From the NCBI RefSeq assembly GCF_040412425.1, contig NC_089753.1:36878413-36942412 (forward strand): a stretch of DNA of 64,000 nt. The letters run 5' to 3'. A program made the translations under genes and the position numbers. This DNA is from Macrobrachium rosenbergii. Lineage: Eukaryota > Arthropoda > Malacostraca > Decapoda > Palaemonidae. The notes under the pieces are model-generated. The model was not told where the DNA came from, searched no databases, and saw only the letters and a list, made by a program, of their open reading frames with translations. Positions 37,437-50,142 of the stretch are shown in pieces (the stretch's first letter is position 1; every line of letters starts with the position of its first letter).

Positions 37437-38780
37437 AGTGATCACTCTGCCTCGTTTTATGTAACGACTCGTCTGTCACTTCTTGATGATGATCTCATTT
37501 GTCAGTTAAATTGGTGTGCAGTATCTTTCGGTCTGATGTTTTATACTGACGCTTAGAATATGTATCTTTGAATACTCTCCGAATTGTGGATTATGTCATG
37601 TTTTGGAGAATAATTGGCCATGAACCTATATATATATATTATACATCTTGAATTTAAACACGTTATGTACTAATTCAGAATCTTGGTCATGGCACTATTT
37701 GCAGAGAACTCGGGGCATAATGTTTTATTAAAAACATAGCAGCTTCTACAATATTACGAAATAAAAATAGGGTACGTCAACATCTCTTTTAACTGTTTCT
37801 ATTTTCAATCCCTAGATGGCAGCTTATTTGATTGTGTATCGCCGATGTTATGTGGTCGTTTCTCCTCAGAAAAAAGACTGTCCTGTCACACACTCGTAGT
37901 TTAATTATCTCTGGAAGTTAACATTGTTGAAATTATCATATTTCCTCCTTTCTAAGTTACCTTTCAGACATTTTCTCATAAGCAGATTTTTTACTTCTTG
38001 ATATGTTGGTATGTGTGTGTCTCGCTCACATTATGAAAACATTAGAATCGAAATTTCAAGGTCAACTTTTAAGGACCCCGCACTTAAAGAGGGTAAGCAC
38101 GGCCTTTAGGAGTTAAATTACATAACATGTGTCGTCAACTAACTTTTCTTTCGTCGTCAAAGCTTATCAATATCAATGCGTTTTATCTCTATGTCGTTAA
38201 AGCGTACTTTGCCTCTTTCCACGGGTTACTAACGATAACGGTTCTTACATTATGCATGTGGCAATAGCATTGTAGAATGGAGTTATTCCCAAGTTTAATC
38301 ACCCAACAGATAGTGCCATGTCATGGTTAATTGCAAATTTTATGCTGTCGCCCGTTCTGAGAGATAAGGGGCGCGGCCAGATCTTGTTAACCAATGGTCT
38401 CGGTTTTTTTTCTATATTTTTCTTTATGCATCATTGTTTTTAGTGGTTTCCCCTCATAGCACTATGAATTTTACGATAGAGCATATTGTGTTCAGTGGCT
38501 TCTTCGGTCTGGGTCTATGGCACCGAGCCGTTCATACGATTTCCCGGGCACCCTAACAACAAGGCTGCAGTGGAAAAGAAATGAAACTGCAATTCTGACA
38601 TTCCCCACACCACCACCGAGAAGCGAATAACAGCGATTAACATAAAACATTCATCGGATGCTTTTCCGTACCACTACTAAGCACCGTTTAGACATTGCAG
38701 TTTATAGTACTATCGACATTTAACAGTGTTGTTAATGATGATGTTATTTGAATTATTAAAATTTCAAGATCTGAATTTGT
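37437..38780. other. intergenic, no gene recognised
   Basis: Upstream of the reductase promoter candidate. Short TA run at 37627-37640; otherwise unremarkable. Confidence 0.5.
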
Positions 38781-40285
38781 CGCAGTGTCACGCTTTACTA
38801 ATATGACGGTGAAAGTTATAAATATCAGTCTTCCTGACTGCAAGTCACCAGTATCTGTGAAAGTGGCTATTATCAAACCAGTTATGAAGGGTGCACTTGA
38901 TAAATCAAAATTAAGTTCATACAGACCTGTTTCGAATCTATTATTCATGTTCAAAATACTAATATATGTGATCTCGAATAATTATTTATTCATCTTGAAA
39001 GGGTAAATGCTCTACCGGATAGTCAGTCACCTTATAGACAATTATATTCGACAGAGATTGCTGTTGCTCTGTTGGAAATGAAACATGGAGGCAAATATAG
39101 TACATTCTGGTCTTTCTCGATCTAGTGCGTAGGCCTATTTTTTTTTTTTTTTTACAGTTGGACATGAACTTCTAAATAATATATGTATCACTAGAATTGT
39201 TGATGAAGCTTTTCAGTATTTGAAAGACTGCCTGCGTGACAGAAGGTACAGATTGGAAACTCATTTTCATCTTATGAAACACTTAGACGAGGAGTACCCG
39301 AAAGGAATGTTGTTAGGTCTAATCCTATTTTTTAACAACTACGATTGGATCGTCAAATGTACTACAGACACATGGGCCTAAAGTTCGAGCCATTAATTTT
39401 GTGGATGAATTCCCATCTTCTTTCTCCATAAACGACATCGGGAATACACACAAAAAACTAAATGAAATTCGTGACAGGGGTAAGGATGACATTTAGGGAA
39501 ATTAAATAAACGATAATGAAACTGAAATTTTATTGGTTGGGAAGAAAATAACGTTGTGATATTCGATAGAATATAAATAGTAAACCAGTTCTTAATACTG
39601 ATAAATTCCATAACGTGGTGTGCTGCTGGACTGTAATATGTCTCTCATTACTCAAATCAATAATGATGTAAGGGTCAATGACCATCATCTTTGGAATTTT
39701 ACCTTTGTTAAAAAATTCTTGATGAGTGTTCTCTTATTAACTCAGGATTTACTGTGTCGTTAACAGAATGGACTGTTGCAGCTCTGTCTATCATAATCTG
39801 CCTAAGATACAGCTTAGGAAGCTACAAAATGTATTAAATGGAGCGGCAAGATTAATAAAGTGTGTTGCACCTCGGGACAGGATTACCCCTGCATTGTTGA
39901 GCCGCACTGGCTACCTAACAAAGCTAAAACAATGTTTGAAATAGGTGTTTATATGACTCATCAAACCAAAATATCTGAGACTTACTGCGCTTAATACGCC
40001 CAACAAATGGAGGTAGCACAAGAATAGCTACAATGCGAGAATTTTCATACACCTTTATTATACGTTTCTTGCATCAGTCCCGTAAAGATTCTATTATCAT
40101 TTATCCTCATTAATATTTTATGTTTCCTATCATCATAAATTAATTCCTTTTGTTTTGCACATATTAATCATTTTCCCCTAGTTGTTCTTTCAGTGCTCTG
40201 TAATACCACTGTGTCCTTGCTGCGATGTGAATTTCTAGAGGAGCCGTAGTAAACATAAAGCTCCGAGCAAAAAAAAAAAAAAAAA
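38780..40285 (+). pseudogene. decayed LINE reverse transcriptase (CR1/L2-like) with poly(A)
   Basis: Successive plus-strand fragments follow the canonical order of a non-LTR reverse transcriptase: INISLPDCKSPVSVKVAIIK, LDKSKLSSYRPVSNL (the YRPISLL-type motif), LPDSQSPYR, then TVGHELL, YLKDCLRDRRYRL and a GMLLGLILF block replacing the GxPQGSxLGPxLF motif. Then come KLNEI...FREI and the C-terminal LPKIQLRKLQNVLNGAARLI-like segment (near 39800-39860). The A-run at about 40269-40285 may be its tail. Multiple frameshifts; the FADD catalytic box is not intact. Confidence 0.7.
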
Positions 40286-40289
40286 CAGA

Positions 40290-41930
40290 TGAATGACGAT
40301 ATAGCTCGCGCCTCTTCTGATCGTGAAAAACAACTGAATCCTTGCTTCGACTTACAAGCTGCAACAACACCACTCATCTATTACTTTAACACTCAATCTG
40401 CTTTCTCTCTTGATTCCCAAGAAAGACTCAATGGAAATCTTCTCATTAAAACTCTCTTCAAGTACGAGTTACCTTGTCCAGTAACCAGATACCAGCTGGA
40501 TGAATTACTGGATTCGAGACCACAAATTCTCGGAACAACGTGTTCTGGAAATAACAGCGAAGCAAAGGTTGATGGTTTACAGAAATTACTAGAGGAACCA
40601 ACTTATCTTTTTCCATTTTCAGAGTATAGCCTAAGTACGCGTTCCTGAGAATCTCTGATTACCTTCTCCCTTCGCAAATTTAATGTCTCTTAACCCAAAT
40701 TCAAATAAATAGTAATTAAAACAGATGGTGTCAAATCATTTGAGCCAAGATGCACGTGGAACTGGGTTTCAAAATCTTCCAATTATCAGCCTCAAGATTA
40801 TAGTACAATAAGCTCCCAAATGATAGGCTATCAGGACAATGTGAATGTCAAGTCTGTAAGGAAAAATTAAAGACTTATTTTCTAAGTATTATGATATTGT
40901 GGATTTGATTTTAATGAGTGCGTCGTATGACTCAGCAGATCTCTTCACTAATGTGAAGAGATCTGCTAACGCGAATAGGATAAAGGGAATTTGCGGGTCC
41001 CATGGGGCGCCATCGTGGGAGTGGGACCGGGAAAAGAAGCCAGACGTATTACGTTACTTGACTTTTGGTGGGCATAGGAAGAGCATAGACCGATAAATAT
41101 TAAACATTCCCTTATCAGTAGTAGATGTACCGTGCCTAAAGATGCGATTTATCTGTTAGGTGATGTAGGTAACCGCAAGAGATTGTAAATTAGATAAGCT
41201 TAAGTTTTGCTGGATCTAATAGCTCACTCAGATACCTTTGGCAGACCGAGCTCATAAAGCGTACCCTCAATATTAGCAAAATACAAATAAACAATGTATA
41301 TTAATCACTTTATAAACGTACAAGGAGAGAAAGGCATCGCCACCGTCTTTGTAAAAGGTCACAGAATTCATTGCGCGACTTGTCGATCATCGGCTATTCA
41401 TATAATCTGCTGATGATTGCAAGAATACGGGTTTATTTTCAAATTCTTCTTCTACTGAAACTGCACCAGCAGGTTGGTCTGGCAGCTTCTCTTCTTCTTT
41501 CACTGATTAGTCTTCTGATTTTGGGCGGTGCATCTCGAAAGATGATTTTTAAGCCTTTCAAGTTTCCCATTTTCGGGCTGTTTTTCAGGGAGACACGAAG
41601 CTTGCTCCCAAATAAATGGACAAAATATAATTCGAAATGTACATTTTCCATGCATAGCCTCCAGGAATCTTATTTTCAAATAATTCCAGTTTTATCTGAA
41701 ACATTAAAGATTGCTGTCTAATTATGCAGTGATCAGGATTTTAAGAGCAGGTCTTAGAAACGAAGGAATCACAATAATCTAATTCTGAATAGGCAGGCAA
41801 GGACTTACTACGAGAATAAAGTAAGAGCCCAATTCTTTGAGACTTGCGTGTAAGGGCTGGGTAGAATGAAGACTCATCAATACGCTGCATTTGAAAAAGT
41901 CGGAAGTTAGAGGAAGTTTATTTTATATAA
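40290..41930. other. intergenic, no gene recognised
   Basis: Contains a 119-residue open frame (40289-40648, plus) and another of 116 residues (41371-41721, plus). Neither resembles a family I know, and I see no splice context supporting them. A perfect hairpin sits at 40934-40967. Confidence 0.45.
40934..40967. repeat. perfect 15-bp-stem hairpin
   Basis: AGCAGATCTCTTCAC, loop TAAT, then the exact reverse complement. Confidence 0.95.
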
Positions 41931-41934
41931 AGAC

Positions 41935-42788
41935 TAGCTGACCAACCCGGCGCTGCCCGGGATAACTCTGAATGACAACCGATAAACTTTTTTTCTCTCT
42001 CTCTCCAACCCTCCCTCACTTTTCCCCTCTTTCTCCTCCCTTACATCCCCTCTACTCTCTCTTTCTCACGTTTTCCCCTCTTTCTCCTCCCTAACATCCC
42101 CTCTACTCTCTCTCTCTCTTTCCAACCCTCCCTGTCTCTTTCCCTCTTTCTTCCTAACACCCACTCTACTCTCTCTCTCTCTCTCTCTCTCACTTTCTCT
42201 CCTTCTCACTTCCTCTTCCTCTCACTCTTTCTTTCTCTCACTCTCTCTCTCTCTCTATCCAACCTTCCTTGTCTCCTTCCCTCTTTCTTCTCCCAAACAC
42301 CCTCTCTACTCTCTCTCACTTCCTCTCCTTCTCACTCTCTCACTCCTTCTTTCTCTCACTCTATCTCTTTCTCTCTCCAACCCTCCCTGTCTCTTTCCTT
42401 GTTTCTTCTCCCTAACACCCCCTCTACTCTCTCGCTCACTTCCTCTCACTCTCACTCTCTCTCTGTCACCCCTTCCCCAACCTCCACCCGCTTTGGAGCC
42501 GTTGATGTCTTCCCCCCACAGTATTCTTTTCCAGACAGGAAGTCATATGTATACCGAAATTAGGGATGATAAATTCGTAAAGTTACTAAGTCTACGGGCA
42601 TAACCAACCTCGTTTCAGAGAAGCCCTTCCCCCGACCCCAATTTGGTGTCATTTGATGCTAGTGATGTCTTACCCCAACAGTGCAGATTTCTAGATTACT
42701 ATCATATATATACCAAGTTTGGTTGAAATTGCTCAATGCATTTCAGAGAAATTGTGACACATATACACGAACACACATACATACATCC

Positions 42789-42841
<53 letters not shown>
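41935..42841 (+). repeat. degenerate interspersed element with CT-rich core and (TA)n end
   Basis: Opens GACTAGCTGACCAACCCGGC, then about 480 bp of CT-rich, internally repeated sequence (units with CCCTCTTTCTCCTCCC and CCCTCTACTCTCTC, 41990-42480). It then has ATATATACCAAGTTTGGTTG and a stretch of ACACACATACATACATCC before a (TA)n array (42792-42841). The head and the closing stretch resemble 3' ends of RTE-type LINEs or derived SINEs; this is from memory and uncertain. Confidence 0.45.
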
Positions 42842-42843
<2 letters not shown>

Positions 42844-43333
42844 TGTGGTGCTTTGCTTGTAAATGCAGGAGTGACGACAGGCTGTACTAGGGGCAGCCTT
42901 CAATGACATGCCTCCGTCAGTTCGTAGTCTAGAACAATTTAGACCATTTCACGTCCCTTAACTTGAATTAACAAACAAGAGTAGATATATCCTCTCCTGT
43001 TCTACGGTCTGACAGAGGGCGACGAACCTAAAGGATTTCTTCAACTTCGTCACTTTTCAAATACGTCCCAGTAATCGGAAGCAGAGAAACGAAATTGGAG
43101 TAACTTATACTATTGGGTATTTAAGCGCCAACAACCGTTTTCAGGAGTCACGTCCAGCGGCCACCTCCCCAACACAGACACACACTCAGCTCGCCGCAAG
43201 AATTCTTTAATTAACTTGATCTAACCCTTCGTTTAAAATACCTGTCCTACTTGCCATCATGGTCACAATGATTTTTTCAAAGATCAATACAGTCTGTCTT
43301 TTCGAAAGAGATAAGTGTACAATAGGCCTACAC

Positions 43334-43336
<3 letters not shown>

Positions 43337-43396
<60 letters not shown>
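43337..43396. repeat. (TC)n microsatellite
   Basis: Uninterrupted TC array of about 60 bp. Confidence 0.95.
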
Positions 43397-43397
<1 letters not shown>

Positions 43398-43784
43398 AAG
43401 TATACAGTGGTCACTATTAAAAGTAACTAATGCCAGTATGAATTGTGTTAGAGTAAGGACCCCGTTTTGATCTAGATGATATTTAACCAGATAACGACGA
43501 ATAGCCTATTGTTGTTAGAAGAATGTAGCAAAGAATAAACGACTGTTCTCCTTTACATCTGAGATATGATGCATGTTATAGTAATGTTTGTAGAAATTCC
43601 CTTTCTTTTTCTTTATGACCATCTACCTTTAGCTTGACATTAACTCTTCAGTTGGGTTTAATGAAACGAAAAATCTACACTTCTTAGTATTATTACTGCA
43701 GGAAACGTACTATGTAAGGTTTAGTACCGGAGAACAAACTCAACAGAACTCGTGAGTGGCACTTGAAACATGGAGTGATCTTTA

Positions 43785-44195
43785 TCGATCTTGTAGGTGG
43801 CAAAGTCTAAAGAATACCTTAGATCTTGACGGGGCGCCAAGGTATTCCTTTAGACTTGGACAGGCCAAACCTTGGCAGGGGGATAAGGTATTCTTTGGAC
43901 CTTGGTGGATCGACAAGGTATCCTTAATTCAGTCTTTGATAGAGCGACAGGGTATTCTATAGAACCAGGTATTCTTTACCAAGATATTCTTTAGACCTTA
44001 ATAGGCGGCCAAGTACGTATTCTTTAGACCTTAGTAGGGGGCCAAGGTATTCTTTAGACCTTAGTAGGGGGCCAAGGTATTCTTTAGACTTAGTAGGGGC
44101 CCAAAGTATTCTTTAGACTTAGTAGGGGCCCAAAGTGTTCTTTAGACCTCGGTATGGAACCAAAGTATTCTTCAGACCTTGGTGGGGAGCTAAAC
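43785..44195 (+). repeat. minisatellite, unit about 29-31 bp
   Basis: Roughly a dozen degenerate copies of GCCAAGGTATTCTTTAGACC followed by TTAGTAGGGG. Copies in the middle (44010-44130) are nearly identical while outer ones diverge. The first unit near 43795 (AAGTCTAAAGAATACCTTAG) lies in reverse orientation. Confidence 0.9.
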
Positions 44196-44199
44196 CACA

Positions 44200-45060
44200 T
44201 TGAGGCGAAACATTCATACATTCTTCTACTTTTGTTAACTGAAGATAAGAACTGTTACATTTGACGAGTGCAGAAACAAGAAAAAAAGGTACTTCTTGCT
44301 TTTATAGCTGACACGTCTTTTTTCTAAATGCTTAAGTGGCGGATGATGCGCTGAAAATATTTCAAACCTTCTGACTTGTGTAACAACCATTTTTCTGTTA
44401 CACCACTGGAAGTAAGCCAGTCACGTAAAGTTTAGCAGTTCCATTCACGAAAATACCTAGCAATCATTAATGTTACCAGTATATATTATTGAAATTATGA
44501 CGGCGTCAGACTAACGGAATTCTTTACTCAGATGTACGGAGCATAGCTATTAGAAAACCCCTATCCAGTACTTGATTTTCCGCGATCCTTGGTGAAGACT
44601 GGTGTGTTGTTACATTACGGCATTTTTAAGTTATTCAGTATAATTACCTTCAGCGCCACTTGACCCAAAAGACCTATGTGAAAATTCGATGTTCAAGTCT
44701 TTCCTGTCCTTCAGCTTCCACAAATTTCCATTTATCTCAAGCTTCATAGTTATTGTACTTGGCGCCATGTTTATGCAAGTCAGGTAGTTCACAACAAGGC
44801 GAGCTTATTAAAGTCTGCACCCAGTCTTTAAATGTTTTGCTTTTCTCTTGAAATCGCATTTTGTGATCCCAATTTTCAGAGCTTCAACTCTGCTTTTCTG
44901 TACCTGTTTTGGAATCTGCCGTTATTTTCACATCTAAACCTTCGTTTCACCCCCTCCGAAGAAGTGCCCAAGACAACCTTCTAGCCATAGATTTTTACCA
45001 TCGTTCATCTCCAGAATATTCATACTTTTTTAAGTAGGTCTTTCTCCTCTAGATCGAGAA
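44200..45060. other. intergenic, nothing recognised
   Basis: No gene or repeat family identified. Confidence 0.5.
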
Positions 45061-45063
45061 CGG

Positions 45064-45459
45064 GATATGCTGTATATCAGGTCCAGAATAATATTCAGTG
45101 GTGAATTATGATGATTTGTTTTTAGCAGGACGGTGAACTATCCAACTCTTTATAGGTGATTGCTCCTCCTCTACTTATATTTCGCGTGGCTGTCCTTCTT
45201 GATCTCCTCACTTGTTCTTGTTCTTCTGTATGTCATTATTCGTCGTTAGTGGTGACATTCTCGGAATCCCGGCTGTTATATGGTGTCTGCTGCGGGGTGA
45301 TGGGAAAGATATCGGCAGCTTACATATTTACTTTTTGTATTGATGATTGAAGTTAGACTGAAGATAGAACCCAGGACAGGGTTCGAAAGCTCTTGTAAAG
45401 TTTATATAAAATCAACATAATTCACCACTGAATATTATTGTGGACCTGATATACGGCAT
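45064..45459. repeat. inverted repeat with about 50-bp arms, Penelope-like
   Basis: Arm 45064-45116 and arm 45408-45459 are reverse complements at about 48 of 52 positions (shared AATATTCAGTGGTGAATTAT). Between them, 45358-45388 reads CTGAAGA-TA-GAACCC-AGGACA-GGGTTC-GAAA, reminiscent of a hammerhead ribozyme core with two extra bases. Inverted terminal repeats plus hammerhead motifs are known from Penelope-like elements; no protein-coding part is present. Confidence 0.4.
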
Positions 45460-45469
45460 TCATCCTTCT

Positions 45470-47245
45470 CGTCGACATCAAGTGGCCTAGCTAACTTCTT
45501 TTTTTTATACAGGAATGAACAAGGCAGTATACGGGTCATACAACTCATGCGCAGTTACTACACTGGCTGGCTGCCCCTTCGTTCGTAATGTAAATAAAAC
45601 AACTTTCGGTCTTGACAGTTGGCCCGTCAGTCTTCTGTCATTTGCTCGCTTGGTCTATGATAAGGTAAAGTTCATGTCTAAATCCTTTTATTTCTTCTCT
45701 GTATTTACGTCTATGACATTCTCTTTAGTGATTGTTTTTTCTTATACTACCATCTTCAGTGTAAGCATAGCCATGTCTAGGGTTAGCGATGAACTTGTCA
45801 TGTCTAAGATTAAGCAATTAATTCTTGTTTTAAAAGACAGCCTCTTATTTTTTTTTTTGTATAATTTGATATCAGTGCACAATATGCAAGTACTGCACCG
45901 CTAAAGATGCTGCCGAGGGACTTTTTGGTCATATTATGTTGCATTCTTTTTAAGTTTACGTAAACCGAGTTATGACATAATGTGTTTAATGATTGCGGGC
46001 TGTTGTTGCTGCAGCAGTGGCTAGCCTTATGCCAGCGTGGGCTTCTGCACCTGGAAAGTCGGTAATCAGTATACTGCATTATGTAGTTTACATTATAATC
46101 TTTTACATAACGATGATTTTAGTTGTAATACATCAGAAAATGCATAAAACATTTTTTTTCCTCATTAGTTTTGCCAGAAAAAGTCTACATCACAGTATTC
46201 ATTTGCTGCCTAGGTCTAGGACGGTATAGCTGACGTAACTTGAAACGTAAGGCAATTTACCGAATGCACAAAATGGACCTCTCTGCCTTGCTTATTTTTG
46301 TTTAATCTCACACTGGCCAAAGTTGTTTAAACTGAAAGTGGAAAATTAGAACTTCTCAGTGACAGGCCGAGTCATATCTTTAGAGTGAACCAGAACGCAA
46401 AACAAGGCCACCACACAGAATTTATTTCGTGGGAACCGGTATTTTAATTAGATTGGTGGATTCGGTGGCTTTTTCCTTCTCGGTTTTATGACGGTCTGGA
46501 ATTCTCTTCCTTCTTGCAATTCCAGTGATTTCTGTATATTCATCCCTTTTCTTACCAAATCTCCTGCTCTTCCCCTCCAGACCCCGGAAAAGAAATACGG
46601 ACATTCACTCATGTTGGCTTTTAATCGGAGACTTTATAAACCCTTTTAATTGAAAAACTGCAGTGAATACTCCATTTATAAATGCGGCATTCATTCTTTT
46701 GTGGTGATCTAGATGTTTCGATTTCTTGTATTAGAATTGCATACAATATTTATTATCAATTCTTTAGTTCTCAAGTGGTCGTCTATAATTGTTATTGTTA
46801 TTACAAAAAATACACACGCATTCATTTAAACAGAAGGCAAAAAGGCCATTAATTTGTATTCCAACTTCCACAGGCCATAACATTAATGTGTGACAACAGA
46901 GAAAAATGGCAAAGAGTAGAGTAATATACAAATCAAAGACGAACCAATAGACATAGATAAACAAGACAACAGAAGGTAATACTGTAATTTAGATAAACAA
47001 ACATTTGTTGAGACTAGGAAAAACTGATGTGTCAGTAGAGGCTCTGAACACCAGCTTCACACCATTCGCGGAGAGCTGTTTTGCAGCTTAACAGTACAGA
47101 GGCAGAAGACCTTAGTATAACACAGTGGCATCTCTGCAGAACATGGCTGCTGACATTGCAGAACTAATTCCAAAGGTGTTGGCAGAAGCTGTCCATGGCA
47201 ATACAACGTGAAAATGTTCAGACATGCTTTTATATACTGTATATG
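45470..47245. other. intergenic, nothing recognised
   Basis: Open frames of up to 129 codons occur but show no family resemblance. No repeats of note. Confidence 0.45.

Positions 47246-47250
<5 letters not shown>

Positions 47251-47282
<32 letters not shown>
47251..47282. repeat. (TA)n microsatellite
   Basis: About 16 TA units after a GTATGTGTATG lead-in. Confidence 0.9.
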
Positions 47283-47284
<2 letters not shown>

Positions 47285-47757
47285 GAGCTCTCGTGACATT
47301 GCATTTAGTCTTTTCCACGGATGCTATAATAAGATCTAGAAATGTCCCCATTACGTGACATAAACTGGGCGATCCAGAGACGCAACAGCTGATATCAAAC
47401 ACTTGTTGCCAACTCCATTAGAATCTTATCACTCATGATTAATGGTTACGTGTGTTATGGCCCATTTTTAAGATCCGTACTTTATGAAGTTTCATCAGAC
47501 TCGGAAGGAAAGGGTCGAGCTAAAACTTGCCTCATTTCGGTTAAGCATCGTCAAAATTGAGAGCACCAGTAGGCTTACTGCTCTGAAGAGGGAATACCAC
47601 GGTATCTTCTTTTATGACTTTGTTTCCTTTATTCTTGCAAACCCTCGTGGCCTCTGCCACAAAGCTGATTTAATAATAAAATAGAAAATAAGTGTTTATC
47701 ATCCATTTTAGAGAGAGAAAAAAAACGTAGATTACAAACCTGCAGTCATATCATGCG

Positions 47758-47961
47758 CTAATATCTGCATCTCTGCACACTCAAGTTAGTCAAGCGATTC
47801 AAAATGACTGATTGGGAACCATTAACAGGAAGTTCAAAATGGCAGGCGATTTCTTTAAGATTTTCGTCCTCAAGTTTTCTGGTGGAATAGAACTCCTTCA
47901 TAATGTTCCCAGGATATTGTCTGGATTTTGTCCGCACAACGGCAACGTACGCAAGAATCAT
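47758..47961 (-). pseudogene. small open frame with SAP-like segment, possible retroelement gag remnant
   Basis: The 67-codon frame ends in KLEDENLKEIACHFELPVNG and SQSVILNRLTNL. This has the leucine spacing and the turn-Gly-x-hydroxyl pattern of SAP helix-turn-helix motifs, which also open gag proteins of some invertebrate retrotransposons. No further coding context was found upstream or downstream. Confidence 0.25.
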
Positions 47962-48649
47962 TACGCTACATGAGGGTGAGGTGGCACAAAGTATAAATTA
48001 AATAAGAAATCAAATTTCTTGTCTATTCCTCTCATTTTGGCATTGCAATTTTATTGTGAATATATTAAGCAAACGTAATGATGATATGCATATTTTTTTA
48101 TATCTCTTAGCAGTGTTTTTATAATGAAGATAACGAATACAGGATATTGATAACCGAATGATGCAACTGACTGTTTTTCAATGACCTCTCCAGTGATAAA
48201 AAGTAAATAACTGAGAAGTATTCAGATACGGTCTTTCTTTCAAAACATATTGTTTTCATCTGAAAAAATTCGCATCCACATGCACAATAGCCACTGCTTG
48301 TCATCAACACATGAATCACCATAGGAAATATTCACCCATGCTTATACAGTTCCGGATCTGAAGGCCAACATAACGGAAACTGGGTTCGCTTGACGATCGA
48401 GTGAAGACCCAAGTGCTTCCTCTGGTAATTTTTTGTCAGCGATCTTGGCAAAGCTGTTAGGTGCCGTTTCGTTTTTTTATTCCTTTAATAATTGCCACCC
48501 ATACATCCAGTGTAGACTTCCATACATCCGCTACACTGGCCGTTTTCACTTCACTTGCATACCCTAGGCCTAATTTTATTTTTTGGAGAAGGCCTAAGGT
48601 AGGTCAGTTATTGTTTAAACTCAGTGTATGCCTTTATTTTCTATGTGCA

Positions 48650-48860
48650 GCCAAGGTCTAAAACCTTTGGGTCACTTTAAGCTAGATCTACAACTTCTTT
48701 TGGAACAACTTTGGTTAGATCTAAAATTTCGTGGCATAGCCCCTGTTAGGTTTAAATCTATGGAACAGCATAATTTACGTCTAAAAAATTACAAGACAGC
48801 CTGGTATATGTCTAAAATTTCTTTTTGAAGGTCTGAGATATGCTTGAATTTCTTTGCAGA
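48650..48860 (+). repeat. degenerate tandem repeat, period about 33 bp
   Basis: The motif GGTCTAAAATTT and variants recur at about 48655, 48683, 48716, 48750, 48778 and 48810. Spacing is regular but the sequence between is poorly conserved. Confidence 0.4.
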
Positions 48861-48869
48861 TCCTAAATT

Positions 48870-49870
48870 TAGCTTATCGATTTTATGTGATATAAAATAC
48901 CAGGCCTCTTTGAGAAATGAACTCAGCGCTGTCATGAAACACTAGTTGCAACCAAAAATTATAGAACTTATTACGACCTTGCACTGGTCTGGTCCTTCAA
49001 TCTAAATATTGATTGATGGCTATTTTTATCACAATCTTAAAGTACAGTCAAGTACAAATGAAATCTATGCGACAAGGCTGACAAGACAACCTTTATTAAT
49101 AAAAAAGAAAATAAAGATTTCACTGACAAAGCGTAGATAGCCGTATCTGAAAATCGAGTTTTATCGCCTTATCACGTTACGTACATTAGTCCTACAACGA
49201 GTAATGTTATAATCTTATACGGCTTGCCATTCGTCGTTTGGTTGAAAATGAGAACTACATGTGCACTAAAATAGACACAAATGCCTTTATTTTTTAAATT
49301 TTCGCTATTTTTTCCAACTTTGTATACTAGGTAGCCCATGTGGCAATTTGTGTTAGTCGCGTATACAGTCGTTACTAACTTACATTACGGGAAGTTAAAT
49401 AACTTACATCTAATTGCTAGGATCACACGAATCCACATCCCCACAAAAATTAAATAACTTCTCTTATTTTCAATAGGCCTCTCTAGAGATCGCTGCCTCT
49501 TTTATAATTAAGCCAGCTCTTATCGTTCACGTTCGTCCCGTTATTTAATCAATATCTCGCTATCTTTGTCTAAGAACTTTTCTTTGCGTAACCCGATCGG
49601 ATTTTTTTTCGATAAGCAGGTTTCAGAAACATTACAGACGTTGAACAAGAAAACCATCTTATTGAGCACCGATAACAGATCGAATATCCTTTACGTGTAT
49701 ATGTTTTTGTTTAGTGATTGACCTCCATTATCCATTAATTGACGTCCGTTAAGCCTTGTGTAAATTGATAAACAACGTGCAATTGCAGTAGACCGTAAGA
49801 ATACTAATCAGAATGAGCCAGTCGTAAAATTCTGGCGTAAACTTAAAACATCTGCAGGGGGTGTACCCGC
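48870..49870. other. intergenic, nothing recognised
   Basis: AT-rich sequence without identifiable genes or repeats. Confidence 0.5.
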
Positions 49871-49875
49871 TCAAG

Positions 49876-49876
49876 A

Positions 49877-49913
<37 letters not shown>

Positions 49914-49936
49914 ACACACACACAAGCACACACACA
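49876..49936. repeat. (CT)n(CA)n compound microsatellite
   Basis: CT units switch to CA units near 49913. Confidence 0.9.
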
Positions 49937-50106
49937 ATGAGCTGAAATTTCACCTTTCAGCTTTTAAAGATTACTTACGCAACACCAGGTCCACTTATAC
50001 GAAGCCTTACCTTAGCCTCGTAAATTGTGTTATAGATATAATATACTGTATACTTAACTGCAAATGCCTTCAAAAGAGTATACCTGACGAGCTTTACTAT
50101 GACTGA

Positions 50107-50142
<36 letters not shown>
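50107..50142. repeat. (GA)n followed by a G run
   Basis: GA array followed by about ten G. Confidence 0.9.

Noticed and set aside
40289..40648. 119-codon open frame as a gene
   Set aside because: No family resemblance, no splice or promoter context, lies directly after a LINE poly(A) tract.
45515..45904. 129-codon open frame with hydrophobic segments
   Set aside because: Hydrophobic runs come from T-rich codons; no motif, and no supporting splice sites.
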